Assembly: GCA_025093555.1 (NCBI GenBank)
Contig: JAIWNF010000154.1
Coordinates: 1-23,410, forward strand
DNA length: 23,410 bases
Direction of reading: 5' to 3'
DNA from: Circinella umbellata
Taxonomy: Eukaryota; Mucoromycota; Mucoromycetes; Mucorales; Lichtheimiaceae
The stretch's first letter is position 1, and the number at the start of each line of letters is the position of its first letter. A program made the position numbers and the translations under genes. Shown in pieces: positions 1 through 9,399 of this stretch. Under the pieces are notes generated by a model, which had not been told where the DNA came from, did no database searches, and saw nothing but the letters and a program-made list of their open reading frames with translations.

Positions 1-148
1 TGGTGACATTTTATATGTTGGAGGTGGAGGAGAAGACATTGATGTTTGAGGCGGAGGAGACATTGTTGATGATGGTGGTGGAGTTTAAGAGCGTACTGCT
101 AGTGTGATTGTTGCTGCTAGCTGTTGCTGCTGGTGCTGTGGTGGTAAC

Positions 149-188
<40 letters not shown>

Positions 189-2344
189 GTGTCGAAAAGC
201 CAGTGTGTTCTTGTTGCTGTTGCGGGTTTAAAGAGATGGATAAGTTCATTGGTATACGACCGGACATAACATCATTTAACTTCAAAAACATATTATTCTA
301 CTGCTGCATGAAATGTTCAAGTTGATTGATTTGTTGCGTGCTTTTGACAATCGGTTGAATGTTGCTTAATAAACTAGTGATGGATGAGGTAAGGCGGTCC
401 AATTTTTGATTTGAGAGACTGAGTTGCTGCTATATAACTGATACTTTATTTTCCAGAACAGGAACCGCCCTCTGTAGTAATAAGTCGGCGGGTTCAACAT
501 CATTTTCCAAAGCAAGATTCAGCTCACTATAAAGGTTTTAATAGTTGGATAGTTAGTTATAAAATCACTTTAGTTATGATCATACAAATACATACCGTTC
601 AAATTCCAAATACAATTCATCTTGAAATAAGGGATCTTGCCAAAGACAATGATATAGAAAACGTTCACGCATCAAAACTGAATCCTGCAATAATACAACG
701 CGCAACTGCTCGAGCAACTTCAAAAAACCATTAGCCGCGAGCGACGATTGTTCAACATCACTATTGTCTAAACGCTGTCTCCAAACATCAACCCAAGGAA
801 AAACCTTTCGACACAATTCAGGTGGGGGGATCACAGCTGCATGAGATAAATAAAATTGGCCTGCTTCTGCTGTAAAACCCACTAAAATTCGTAATGCTTC
901 TCTTCGTACATTGGTTAAATATTTTTTGGATAATGCATTACTATTCCATCTGCCCAACCGTTGAATAGATGATTCGCTTGTTCCTAACTGTTCTACCATA
1001 CGTGCTCCTGATCCACGCATTGCATGTGTTTTTGCCTTTGAATGTAATCTAATATCTTTGAACGCAGAAGATACAGCATCAAGGTGTTGAGAATAAGATG
1101 GTTCAACCGTTGGGTCTGCAGACTTGATGAGCTTGAGCCGATACCAATCCTTGTTTTGGTTCAAACTAGGAAACAGTTCGCCTTGAATATGCCAACAATG
1201 GAATAAATAAAAAGAAAGGGCCATTTGAGGACATATCTCAACATTTCGGTTTCGGATACATACAGCAAATTCCACACGGCCTTCCTGGTTTGTCTTTCCT
1301 TGTAACAAAACTATAACCAATGCATAGCATTCAGTTACACCTTCACGTTCAAGCAGCATTAATTGTAAGTCAGCAAATTCCATCATACAATTACTCTCAC
1401 CACGTAATAGACCAAAGTATTATAACAAAAAGGCAGTACAATTTCTAAGGCCTTCCTAGGTGTTCTTGCCAAAATAATAATCAACAACATTCTTCATCTC
1501 AGCAGTTGTTGAGTATCCATCCGCTACAGTTCCTGCGCCTCTATACTCCATTTGGTCACGTTTACGCGTCATATCTTCTTGTTGAAGTCGATCTAAGCGA
1601 GCCTAGACATAGGGTCCTCGAGGATGCTGTCTGTAGAAATTTCCATTCACATGCATTTGTTGCTTATAAAGGTCGACGATTGCAGAAGTATATGCAATTA
1701 TGGTGGCAAGCCCAACTTTGCCATTGGCAACAGATAAAACAGCTTCAGTGGCAACAACAGCATCAGCAGTAACAGATGCCTTGGAAGAATCAGGAGGTGG
1801 AATACTAGTAATAGTAGTAGGAGCAGCAGAAGAAGATGAAGATGGTGGCGGTCTTGTGGGTATAGATGTAGGTGGTTCTTTTCTTTTTTTTCCAGGTCTT
1901 CGACGATCACGTAAAACAGCCTAATAGTGCACAAGGTTAGCATATAGCAGAAATAAGCTCATGTAAAAAAAATATAAAAATTAGATGTTTTACCTCTTCG
2001 ACCAAAAAAAGATGTAGTTTGGCATCATGAATTAAAAGCTGAGTGTGTTCGGCAGGACAACGACGGCGACACCAGTCAAGGAAATCTTCTTGTTTTGGTA
2101 CAAAGGTTCTTTTAGTATTTTTAAGGCGGGATTCTGGAGCAAGTTGAAAAGTTTGTTGGGCAGCAGCAGCAGCAGCATGTGCATAAGTAACAGTACGATT
2201 AAAATATTGCGCGTAAGGAAAGTTAGGAAGACGAGAAGGAAGAGGAAGAGAAGGAAGTGGAACACTACTACTACTACTACTGGCTCCACTAGAACCTCAA
2301 TAACCTTGAGAAAAACCAGCAGCACCAGAGTGTCCAGAATTCAT
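1..2344 (-). pseudogene. Crypton/Ndc10-like tyrosine recombinase, decayed, 3'-truncated by window
   Basis: Three exons can be followed on the minus strand: 2344-1994, 1920-596 and 526 to the window edge, with GT-AG introns of 73 nt (1921-1993) and 69 nt (527-595). The start is ATG at 2342-2344. The first exon has a Ser/Pro/Ala-rich N-terminus and then an FVPKQ...W region like Crypton core-binding domains. The catalytic domain in exon 2 has the tyrosine-recombinase set: Arg in FGLLRGE (about residue 290), Lys in LLQGK (326), HAMR (H416, R419), GRW (W442) and Tyr in KKYLT (451). It is followed by a PPPEL...FPW segment, which I recall from fungal Ndc10/Crypton proteins. The C-terminal part is Gln/Ser/Pro-rich and includes 13 Ser from a GAT repeat. 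Seven in-frame stops interrupt it: TGA 2297, TAG 1603, TAG 1456, TAA 1420, TAG 430, TAG 298 and TAA 85 (lowest coordinate given). No frameshift is seen. Family membership is fairly secure; the exact subfamily (Crypton F versus domesticated Ndc10-like) is not. Confidence 0.8.
149..187. repeat. (GAT)13 microsatellite
   Basis: Thirteen uninterrupted GAT units. On the minus strand they read as a Ser run in the frame of the recombinase C-terminal tail, so the repeat lies within coding-derived sequence. Confidence 0.95.
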
Positions 2345-2462
2345 TGTAAACAAATATAAAATTCAATATAAGTAGAAATGGTAATGAAGAGGAATAAGAG
2401 ATGTAGTGAACAAACGAATGAGTAAGTGAACGAGTGAGTGAATGTCTGATGAACAGAACAAG

Positions 2463-2470
2463 TATTTATA
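2463..2470 (-). promoter_or_regulatory. TATA-like box upstream of the Crypton gene
   Basis: Reads TATAAATA on the minus strand, about 120 bp upstream of the recombinase ATG at 2344. A CCAAT-containing repeat array lies just further upstream, so a core promoter here is reasonable. Assigned by motif and position only. Confidence 0.45.
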
Positions 2471-2504
2471 CTCAAGTCAAAAGGAAAACTACATGACGCG
2501 CTTT

Positions 2505-2941
2505 CGTTTTATTGGTACCCAGAGAAATGTAAAAAAAATTACGTTATGTCTATTGTTTTATTGGTACATGAACAAGTAAAAAAAATACATAATGTGCTAT
2601 TGTTTATTGGTACCAGGAACAACAAAGTAAAAGAAAAACTAACGATGTTGTTGTTTTATTGGTACCAGGAACAATAAAGTAAAAAAAAAAACTGATGATG
2701 CTGTTGTTTTATTGGTACTAGGAACAACAAAGTAAAATCAGAAAAAAAAACTAATAATGCTATTGTTTTATTGGTACCAAGTGCTAGGAAAAACCAAAAC
2801 TAATGTGCTATTGTTTTATTGGTACAAGGAACAACAAAGAAAAAAAGAAAGAAAAACTGGTGTGGCTGTCGTTTTATTTTAATGCAAAAGAGAAACAATT
2901 TCAAAATTAAGGTAATCTGTGTGGCATCGTTTTATTTTACG
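2505..2941. repeat. Degenerate tandem array of about 50-60 bp units with inverted CCAAT boxes
   Basis: The core GTTTATTGGTAC, usually GTTTTATTGGTAC, recurs at about 2505, 2554, 2601, 2652, 2704, 2764 and 2812. Decayed versions follow at 2870 and 2928. Spacing is 47-60 bp, and the cores are often followed by AGGAACAACAAAGTAAAA. Read in the direction of the Crypton gene, the intact cores give CCAATAAA, i.e. a CCAAT box, lying 160-480 bp upstream of its ATG. The array could be a promoter array of the element, its terminal region, or a minisatellite. The repeat itself is plain; its function is inferred. Confidence 0.8.
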
Positions 2942-2952
2942 CATGGAGAAAT

Positions 2953-3175
2953 AATTCCTTTATAGACTAGAGATGAAGACCTATAAGTACATATGCTATA
3001 ATCATCTTTTTCACTTTATTGGAGCGGAAATACAAAGAAATCAATATAAAAGAAAATAATATATGATAATAAATCTATGATCTTCTAGCGAATTGGACAA
3101 AATAATGAAAAGGGAAAAGGGCAGGGAGGGAGCATATGTACTTATAGGTCTTCGTCTCTAGTCTATAAAGGAATT
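2953..3175. repeat. 45-bp near-perfect inverted repeat with 133-bp spacer, plus a third partial copy
   Basis: The arm at 2953-2997 (starting AATTCCTTTATAGACTAG) is the reverse complement of 3131-3175 with one mismatch. A third copy of the GACCTATAAGTACATATGC segment occurs in direct orientation at about 3222-3242. The group lies downstream of the DIRS recombinase stop, where DIRS elements carry an inverted terminal repeat and an internal complementary region. It may therefore be part of the DIRS 3' end, but the 5' end needed to prove this is missing. It could alternatively be a small MITE. Confidence 0.75.
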
Positions 3176-3349
3176 GACAGTCGATAAAATCTCTGGTCAA
3201 TTCTAAGAGACTGTCGATTCCGACCTATAAGTACATATGCTAATCTAGAGAAAGAAACGTCGAGTGAGAATTTTTTTTTTGTTTTATATAGCTTGTTCAA
3301 TATTTGAAGTTAAAATAAAATGTGTGGCATTAGTTTGTGTAATGCGTTC

Positions 3350-4243
3350 TCAGCGGTAATGATTTTCAACTAAAGCCGCAGATGACCAGTTTCCTAAGGT
3401 GACAACATCATCGAGAGGAATTCCATTCTTGATAGCAAGATCAATACCTAACGATCGAACGGAAGGCATTGGCCTAATATCAGTAGAGTGACGTACCAAG
3501 TTAATGAGCCATTTAAAAATGGTTTGAAGCTGAACCGAAATTTGAGGCTTATTACAATCAACAAATAGAATATCAGGAGGACGATGGTGCTTGGCTTGAG
3601 AGTGGTCACGTAGAATTTTAAATGCATAAACGGGACAAAATGATTGCTGTGTTTGGTAAGGATGAATATTAATGCGTTTGATAATAGGTCGGCCACCACA
3701 GCGCTCTTTGGGATGAAAAATAACAAGGGTGAGACACCTGGAAGAATTAATAAAACATTGTTGTAATTTGATTCTGTGAAGATCAGAAGGTCGAAGTAAA
3801 CCTATAATACCAAGTAGAAAGACGGCATGATGGTTGGCAAATTTAAGTTGAACTTTGGCTTGAGGTTGAATATCAATAATATATTTGAAAGTAGGTGATA
3901 AGTCAATTGGTGGTTTCCCGAGGGGAACAGGTGGTGAATCAATAGCAAATTTTTTGAATAGAGAAACAATATCGACATCATTGTGAAATTGAGCAGGATG
4001 GTGTTGAAATTTAAGAATAGCAGTTTTGAATAATTTTAAGGTGTTAAGTGAGTAATTATTAGACCTGGCAGCAGAGAGAAAATTAAGTAAGTCTGAACAA
4101 GAGAAATTATTGATATCCACGTCTCGATCTAAAGCCCATTGGCAAAAGAGCTGCTGACCACGGCGATAGGAGTGGTTAGTTAGTGTAGGATCAGTAGCAT
4201 AAGCAGTAAGGTTTGTTGTAGTGGCGGGATCTAATCCTTCCAT
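3350..4243 (-). CDS. DIRS tyrosine recombinase
   Basis: An uninterrupted ORF of 297 aa. It would catalyse integration of the DIRS circular DNA intermediate without target duplication. Visible motifs are an N-terminal SAM-like core-binding region, GLLRPSDL (first catalytic Arg), an Arg in PSVRSLG within the HxxR box, GNWSS (Trp in the second His/Trp position) and the nucleophile Tyr in the final NHYR just before the stop. The His expected three residues before the second Arg reads as Pro (3464-3466), so catalysis may be impaired. ATG 4243 overlaps the end of the RT-RNase H frame by 13 nt; the frame stays open upstream to a TGA at 4259-4261. Unlike the two upstream ORFs it has no internal stop. 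Confidence 0.85.
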   Translation of the reverse strand: MEGLDPATTTNLTAYATDPTLTNHSYRRGQQLFCQWALDRDVDINNFSCSDLLNFLSAARSNNYSLNTLKLFKTAILKFQHHPAQFHNDVDIVSLFKKFAIDSPPVPLGKPPIDLSPTFKYIIDIQPQAKVQLKFANHHAVFLLGIIGLLRPSDLHRIKLQQCFINSSRCLTLVIFHPKERCGGRPIIKRINIHPYQTQQSFCPVYAFKILRDHSQAKHHRPPDILFVDCNKPQISVQLQTIFKWLINLVRHSTDIRPMPSVRSLGIDLAIKNGIPLDDVVTLGNWSSAALVENHYR

Positions 4244-6192
4244 TTTATTATATCGACGTCAGAGACCAGCCATATGGAGAGTTTCCATGTTGGGTTGCTG
4301 AATGGCCAAGGTGTTATTGGAATGCAAAGTTCGATGGTTGTTAATAGGTTGAAGAGAAGCGGTTGTTGGAGTGTGATTGCCTGAAGTTAAGGAAATCAAG
4401 GTGCGCTCGGCCAACAAGGGACTATTATTGTTGCAAGACGAACTTGCTCGTAAATTATCTTGATAAGGCAACGACTGATCAAATTCCATGGTAGGTGAAT
4501 GAGAGGATGCTTGAATGTTGACCAAGTCAGAGTGAAGGCGTCGACTGCTATTGCGGCAGGGTCTGGTTTCCAGGAGACATAACGAGGTAGTAGGTGAGTT
4601 GTTCGATCGGCAAAGAGATCGATGTTGTAGTGACCCTAATGATGTTGAATCTGACGAAGCGTCTGATGGGTAATTTTCCAAGAGTTCTTCGCAAAGGTCC
4701 GGCGAGACTCATAGTCGGCAATGCCGTTGCTGCTGCCAGGAATGTGTTGTGCTTTTAATCGAAGATTGCGTTGGAGACAAAGGTTCCAAATGGTCATTGC
4801 AAGTTTGCTGAGTGTTATTGATTGAATACCCCCTTGACGGTTCAGATAAGCTGCTGATGCTGTGTTGTCAGTACGAATGAGAATTGTTGTGTTTTGAAGC
4901 TGTTGAAAGGTCTGAAGAGCAAGATGAACAGTTTGCATCTCCTTCCAGTTGATGTGATAAGATGCTTCTTGATGGGTCTAAAGTCCACTGAGACAATGGT
5001 TCTTCCAATGAATTCCATAACCAGTATTGCCAGCATCGACAGTTACTGTTTGAGTGGGAATGGGATTGGGAATAAATGAGCGGCCGTTCCATTTGAGAAG
5101 ATTCGTCTTCCACCAAAGCAATTCCTTCTTGCAAGAAAGAGGTAAAAGTTGATCCGCATCCCAGTGAGACGGATGTTTCACTTGAAGAGTGGTGAAGCAG
5201 AGAAGATGCTGAGTGTACAGGCGAGTTGGAAAAATTGCCAAAGTTGCTGATTAGATTCTCATTGTTAAACTGAGAAGTTTGTGCCGTGTTGTATGAGAGC
5301 ATTTGATCATCTGGTCGATTGACCGGCGAAGTGAGCGAACCTTGTCGTCAGGAAGCTGAAGCGTCATTGTTGTGGTGTTGATTTGAAACCCGAGATGCTG
5401 AAGTTGCTGTTGTGGTGTTGTTGCTGATTTGCTGTTGTTGATGATCCATCCTAATTAGTGCAGTTTCTGAATTATTAGCTGAGTATATTACTGTGCTTGT
5501 TCTGCTGTTTGGCCCAAAATAATCCAATCGTCGAGGTACACACTGAGTCGGATGTTTTGCTGACAGGCCCAAGTAAGGATTGGTTTGGTAATTTTTGTGA
5601 AAAGCCAAGAAACCAAAGAAAGGCCAAAAATGGCGGTGCGGAATTGATATACCTGATTGTTCCAAAAAATGCGAAGATAGCGGCGTGATAATTTGTGAAT
5701 TTTTAGATGGAGAAAAGCATCGGTAAGATCGATTGATATCATATAGTCGCAAGGTCTGATCATTTTTAGCACTTCTTGAATAGTTTCCATTTTGAAGGCG
5801 GGTGCTATTAAAAATTGATTCAGTGGTTTTAAGTTGCAAATTGGGCGATGAACCCTATTCTTTTTGGGGATGATGAACATCTGACTGAAGAAACCAGGTG
5901 ATTGGTCGTATACTGGTTCTAGTGCGCGTTTTTGAATGAGTTGATCAATTTCGTGTTGAAGTAATTGATGCTGTTGGTGATTTACATGAGAATGCGGGCG
6001 TGGTTGTAATGAGAGTGGCGGTGGTCGATCAAAGTGAATCTTGAAACCGTGCTTGATAACGGAGTGAAGCCAAGGGCCGCAAGACAAGCGAGCCCAAGCG
6101 GCACTGAAAAGACTGAGGCGACCACCGACTATTGGCGATTGTTGCTATTGAAGTTGTTGCTGAAGTTGTTGTTTGATTGGTCGTGCTGACAT
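4231..6192 (-). pseudogene. DIRS reverse transcriptase-RNase H with multiple nonsense codons
   Basis: A single reading frame runs from ATG 6192 to TAG 4231. It begins with a Gln-rich linker and the VGGRLSLF motif typical of DIRS polymerase starts. The RT palm motifs are DLTDAF (5713-5730) and YLDD (5527-5538). A thumb/connection segment with LGF and LP..K follows, then RNase H with Asp in TVDAGN, Glu in INWKE and Asp in RTDN, then a C-terminal DIDLFA/RYVSW/AVDAF segment (about 4550-4630) seen in DIRS and related elements. Eight in-frame stops occur: TAG 6145, TAA 5488, TAA 5455, TAA 5251, TAG 4978, TAG 4636, TGA 4396 and TAA 4387 (lowest coordinate given). The two TAG codons at 4978 and 4636 and the TGA at 4396 sit where Trp is expected; the others sit where Gln fits. 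No indel is needed anywhere in 1.96 kb. Confidence 0.87.
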
Positions 6193-6880
6193 CGTTGGTG
6201 CTGATTGGTGTTGTAAATGCTGCTGTGACTGTAATTGTTGGCTTGGTTGTTTTGGTACCAAACTGCTCCTCCTGAATGGCCCCCTTGTCGAAAAAAATAA
6301 GAATTATTATTTGGTGTTGTAGCAGAAGAAATGTTGGTTTGATTAGTAGTAGAATTATATGTGAGAGGTCGTCTAAAACGAGGACGAGCATCCCGAAGGG
6401 CACGTTGTGCTAAGGCTTGTTGAGAAATAGTAGTTTGAAAAGTGTCAGTAGCCATGGTGTAAGTTGAGTTATTATTGGTCACCGATAAAGAGGGATTAAT
6501 GGCACGCAAAGCAAGATGATTGCAAGCTTGATTAATAGAGCCATTGGCATGCATTAAAAGAGTACGAGTATCTCGAAGAATAATAAAGAAGCATGTAAGC
6601 TGGTCTTGAGGCAGAATTTGTAAAAGTTCATTTGCTAATACGTCAAAAGAACGGAATACTGCAGACAACTGGTATTGCAAATGGCGAAGAGTAGAATCTT
6701 CCCGACCTTATGCTCGATTGAACTGGGAGGCAGCAGCTGGAATGGCTTGAGGTGCTGTATAACATATTCCTTGTATAGCAGGGTAATTATTGATTAGAGA
6801 TTTCTTTTGGTCATCACTAAGTTGGTGACTAAATAAATCTTCAGAGAGCTCAGGAAGAAGCTGAAGGAGTTCCTTGGAAG
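6129..6880 (-). pseudogene. DIRS gag-like ORF, N-terminus missing, one nonsense codon
   Basis: The readable frame enters from the 6881 junction, giving LLQLLPEL and a YPAIQG region, and passes through a TAA at 6708-6710 where Gln fits. It continues as LRHLQYQLS..RSFDVL to a TAG at 6129. The C-terminal part is Asn/Thr/Gln-rich. The LLP..L and LQ..LS...R.LD pattern resembles ORF1 of fungal DIRS elements, as I recall them. It overlaps the RT ORF by 64 nt in another frame. The true start is gone because a hAT-like element replaces the sequence from 6881 on; the frame can still be read a few codons beyond that point, so the exact junction is uncertain by about 15 bp. Confidence 0.7.
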
Positions 6881-7900
6881 TAGGGTTCTTAGTAGACTGA
6901 TCCGGATCGGATTGGCACCATTTCGAATCCGATCAGTTTGGAAACGGATCAGATTTTCGGAAATCCGGATTGTCCATGGATTAGAGAATTGCAATCCGAA
7001 TCCGTTTCGTAAAAATCCGGATTGAATCCGTAATCCGTAATGCAAAAAAAATCAATTAGATGAAAATCTAGGCTATATAGTATGTCACAGTATTTTTTCA
7101 TGAGAGAAGGTGTTTTACAAGATTGTGTATGGTAGTCGTTTGAGATCGTTTAAGAAAAGTAAAACATTGGTAACAAAGGTGCATTATTTATTATTTTGGT
7201 TTGAAAAACATAATAGGAAATAAATAAGTTATAATAATAATGAGAAAAAAGAAGTTACAATGGGAAAAGAAAGTTATAGTTGAAAAAAAATTATAGTGGG
7301 AAAGTTATAGAAGGAAAAAAAAAAGTTATAGTGATAAAAAAGTTTATAGTGAAAAAAAAGTTATGGTGGTGGTAGAAATATAACATGACATGGATTTTTT
7401 TTTTGTGGAGAGGAGTAGTGTGCTGAAAAAAAAAAGAGGTATAAGTTTACCTTTTCTGTTTACAACCAAATAAAAGTTCATAATTCTCTTTATCATTACT
7501 AGATTAATAAAAATAATAATTAAGTTCATTAATCTCTCTTTTTTAATCTTTAAGTTTTTTTTTTCTTTTCAGATATTTCTTTTCTATATTAAAGCCATTA
7601 CTACTTCTCCTTTCAATTGCTCTATTCAAGTATATAATAACATACAAAAACTTACTCTCTTCTTTATTTGATATATATATACCTTACCACAGCATTGTTA
7701 AAGCTTTGATCCATTACTCTATAATTATAATGACGGATCAGAAAAATCCGACAGATCCATAGATCTCAATCTATTTACAATCCAGATTCTAGAATTACGA
7801 TCCGAATCCGATCTGAATCTGTTGAGACACAATCCAAATCCGATCCAATCCATATGAAAAACAGATCGGTTTATAAATCTGGCTTGTGCTAAGATCCCTA
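6881..7900. mobile_element. hAT-like non-autonomous element, about 1.02 kb
   Basis: The left end TAGGGTTCTTAG (6881-6892) and the right end, read in reverse as TAGGGATCTTAG (7889-7900), form 12-bp terminal inverted repeats with one mismatch. Inside both ends lie many copies of a degenerate GGATC(C)GGATT/AATCCGATCC motif (about 6900-7040 and 7735-7870). The core is AT-rich with GTTATAGTG-type repeats (7200-7370) and no credible ORF. The architecture parallels the GGTTC-rich hAT elements further right. No 8-bp target duplication is seen: the left flank is CTTGGAAG and the right flank TATATCAT. This suggests later deletion of the right flank, consistent with the missing DIRS 5' end. Class is inferred from the termini. 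Confidence 0.65.
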
Positions 7901-8361
7901 TATATCATACGTGCGACTACTATTTAAATAAAAATTAACACTAATATACTATTTGTATAAAGAAACCTTCTTTTATCCCAATCTTGTTCGTTTCTAAACT
8001 CTTGGTCTTTCTACTTTCATTTGACCCTTCACATCACTGAAAATAGACTCATACATCACCTATATTAAAAATAGTCATGATATATTTGATCCTGTTGACT
8101 TTATAAGCATTTCAAGTTCACAGATGAAATCGCAGGCAAAAAGTGCTTAATTAAAACATTAGAAACGATATGCTCATCCGAAAATGATTCCCCAGTGTGT
8201 CGTTAGGCAGTTTCACAAAAGAGCAAAAGCAAATCTTAGGATTAAGTGTATAATATAGGGCTAATTTAGATCCCAAAAAATGTTGACGAAAATTAATTTT
8301 ATTTTTCATTGAAAAAATAAAAATTGAATCTTCAATATATATATAAATATATTAGTAAAAT
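7901..8361. other. Intergenic, no gene seen
   Basis: About 460 bp of AT-rich sequence between the hAT-like element and the AT-rich ORF. Neither strand shows a recognisable coding frame, DIRS remnant or RNA gene. The last 80 bp become extremely AT-rich and run into the ATG at 8362. Confidence 0.6.
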
Positions 8362-9399
8362 ATGGAAAATAAAAAAGAAAATAATGATGTAAATTTTAAA
8401 AATAAAATCAATGAAATATCTAAAAGTATATTTAAACATATTAAATCTTTTGATGAAAAATTAACAATTAATATTAATATACTAGAAAAAGATAGTAATA
8501 ATATAAAATATAATATTTATATATTTAAAATAAATGAAGATAAAACAAAATTAGCCCAATGTGTTTATAAAAAAAAATCATAATAGTAAGAGAGGTTTAA
8601 ATTCTAGAAATAATTTATGGCATAAACAAGAATCAAAAGATAATAAAGATATTTCATTTAAAAATGAAATTATTAATGGATATTCAGATATTTCAATGAA
8701 AGATATAAATGTTGATGAAAAAAAAATAATATATTAGATATTAAAGATAAAAAAGATAAATATATTAATCAAATTGATAATAAATTATATTTAGATAATT
8801 CAATGAAAGAAAAAGATAAAACAAAAGATAAAAGTATAGATAAGAAATATATATTAGATAATTATTTAGAAAATCAAATATCAAATAATATTCCTAGTAG
8901 TGAATTAAATAATTATAAAAATATTAACGAAAATAAAAATGAAATACATTTTTCAATGAATAATGAAATCGAAAATAATAATTTTTTACTAAATAATAAT
9001 TTAGAAAATGTTGATAAAAAAAAAGAAACAATTTTTAAGAATAATAAATTAAATATAGAAGAAAATAAACAATTTAAAGTAAATAGAGTTAATTTCATAG
9101 AAGAAATATTATCAGAAGTAAACATAGAACCATCTATTATATTATTTCCCAATAATTCAATGAGAAACAATATTATTGATGAAAAAATATTATTGAATAA
9201 AATCCAAAACATTCACAACAACATTGAAAGATTACCTAATATTTTTAATCAATTATATTATTTATGTAAAGATTATAAAGAAAATAAATTATAAGGTAAT
9301 TTTAGAAATGAATTTAATATTATACAAAAAAAAGTTTTGATAATTAAAAATATAATAACTTATGAGTCAAAATATATTTTAGATATTATAAATAAATAA
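8362..9399 (+). pseudogene. Extremely AT-rich, Asn/Lys-rich intron-less gene of unknown origin, broken at two A9 runs
   Basis: I do not recognise this gene. From ATG 8362 a frame runs to an A9 run at about 8569-8577. The reading continues in the +1 frame (HNSKRGL...) to a second A9 run at about 8718-8726, then returns to the first frame through 9291. There a TAA (9292-9294) is followed by 34 more sense codons in the same frame before TAA 9397-9399. The whole would be roughly 345 codons. Composition is dominated by Asn, Lys, Ile and Glu, with A/T at almost every third position. The C-terminal third is less repetitive and looks like a folded domain (ILSEVNIEPS, NIERLPNIFNQL). No signal peptide or transmembrane segment is visible. 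Unlike the host genes here it has no intron. The base composition differs sharply from its neighbours, which suggests a foreign or organellar source, but nothing identifies it. The frame breaks may be real or homopolymer sequencing errors. Confidence 0.5.

Larger units (their letters stand above)
3350..6880 (-). mobile_element. DIRS-type tyrosine-recombinase retroelement, 5'-truncated
   Basis: On the minus strand the order is gag-like ORF, overlapping reverse transcriptase-RNase H ORF, then overlapping tyrosine recombinase ORF. This is the DIRS arrangement; there is no integrase or LTR. Neighbouring ORFs overlap by 64 and 13 nt. The 5' end is lost where a hAT-like element begins at 6881; the 3' limit is taken as the recombinase stop, though the inverted repeats to about 2953 may belong to it. 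Coding frames are free of indels but carry about nine nonsense codons, so the copy is not autonomous. Confidence 0.88.

Noticed and set aside
1698..2325. Leu- and Val-rich open frames opposite or within Crypton exons
   Set aside because: They come from Ser/Thr/Ala codon runs read in the wrong frame; the spliced recombinase frame explains the region.
2505..2941. Regular repeats as a CRISPR array
   Set aside because: Units are degenerate, spacers are not unique sequences of constant length, and the setting is eukaryotic.
4259..4681. Ser/Thr/Asn-rich open frame of 140 codons on the minus strand
   Set aside because: Out of frame with the DIDLFA/RYVSW/AVDAF sequence encoded over the same bases, so it is not the real product.
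4868..5302. Open frame of 144 codons on the minus strand
   Set aside because: It is a shadow of the RT-RNase H frame; the conserved residues (LGF, RNase H Asp and Glu) lie in another frame that is broken only by nonsense codons.
1..6880. Reassignment of TAA/TAG to Gln as an explanation for the in-frame stops
   Set aside because: Two TAG and one TGA codons sit at conserved Trp positions, and the Rho, UFD2 and hAT genes end normally at standard stops. Mutation explains all cases.
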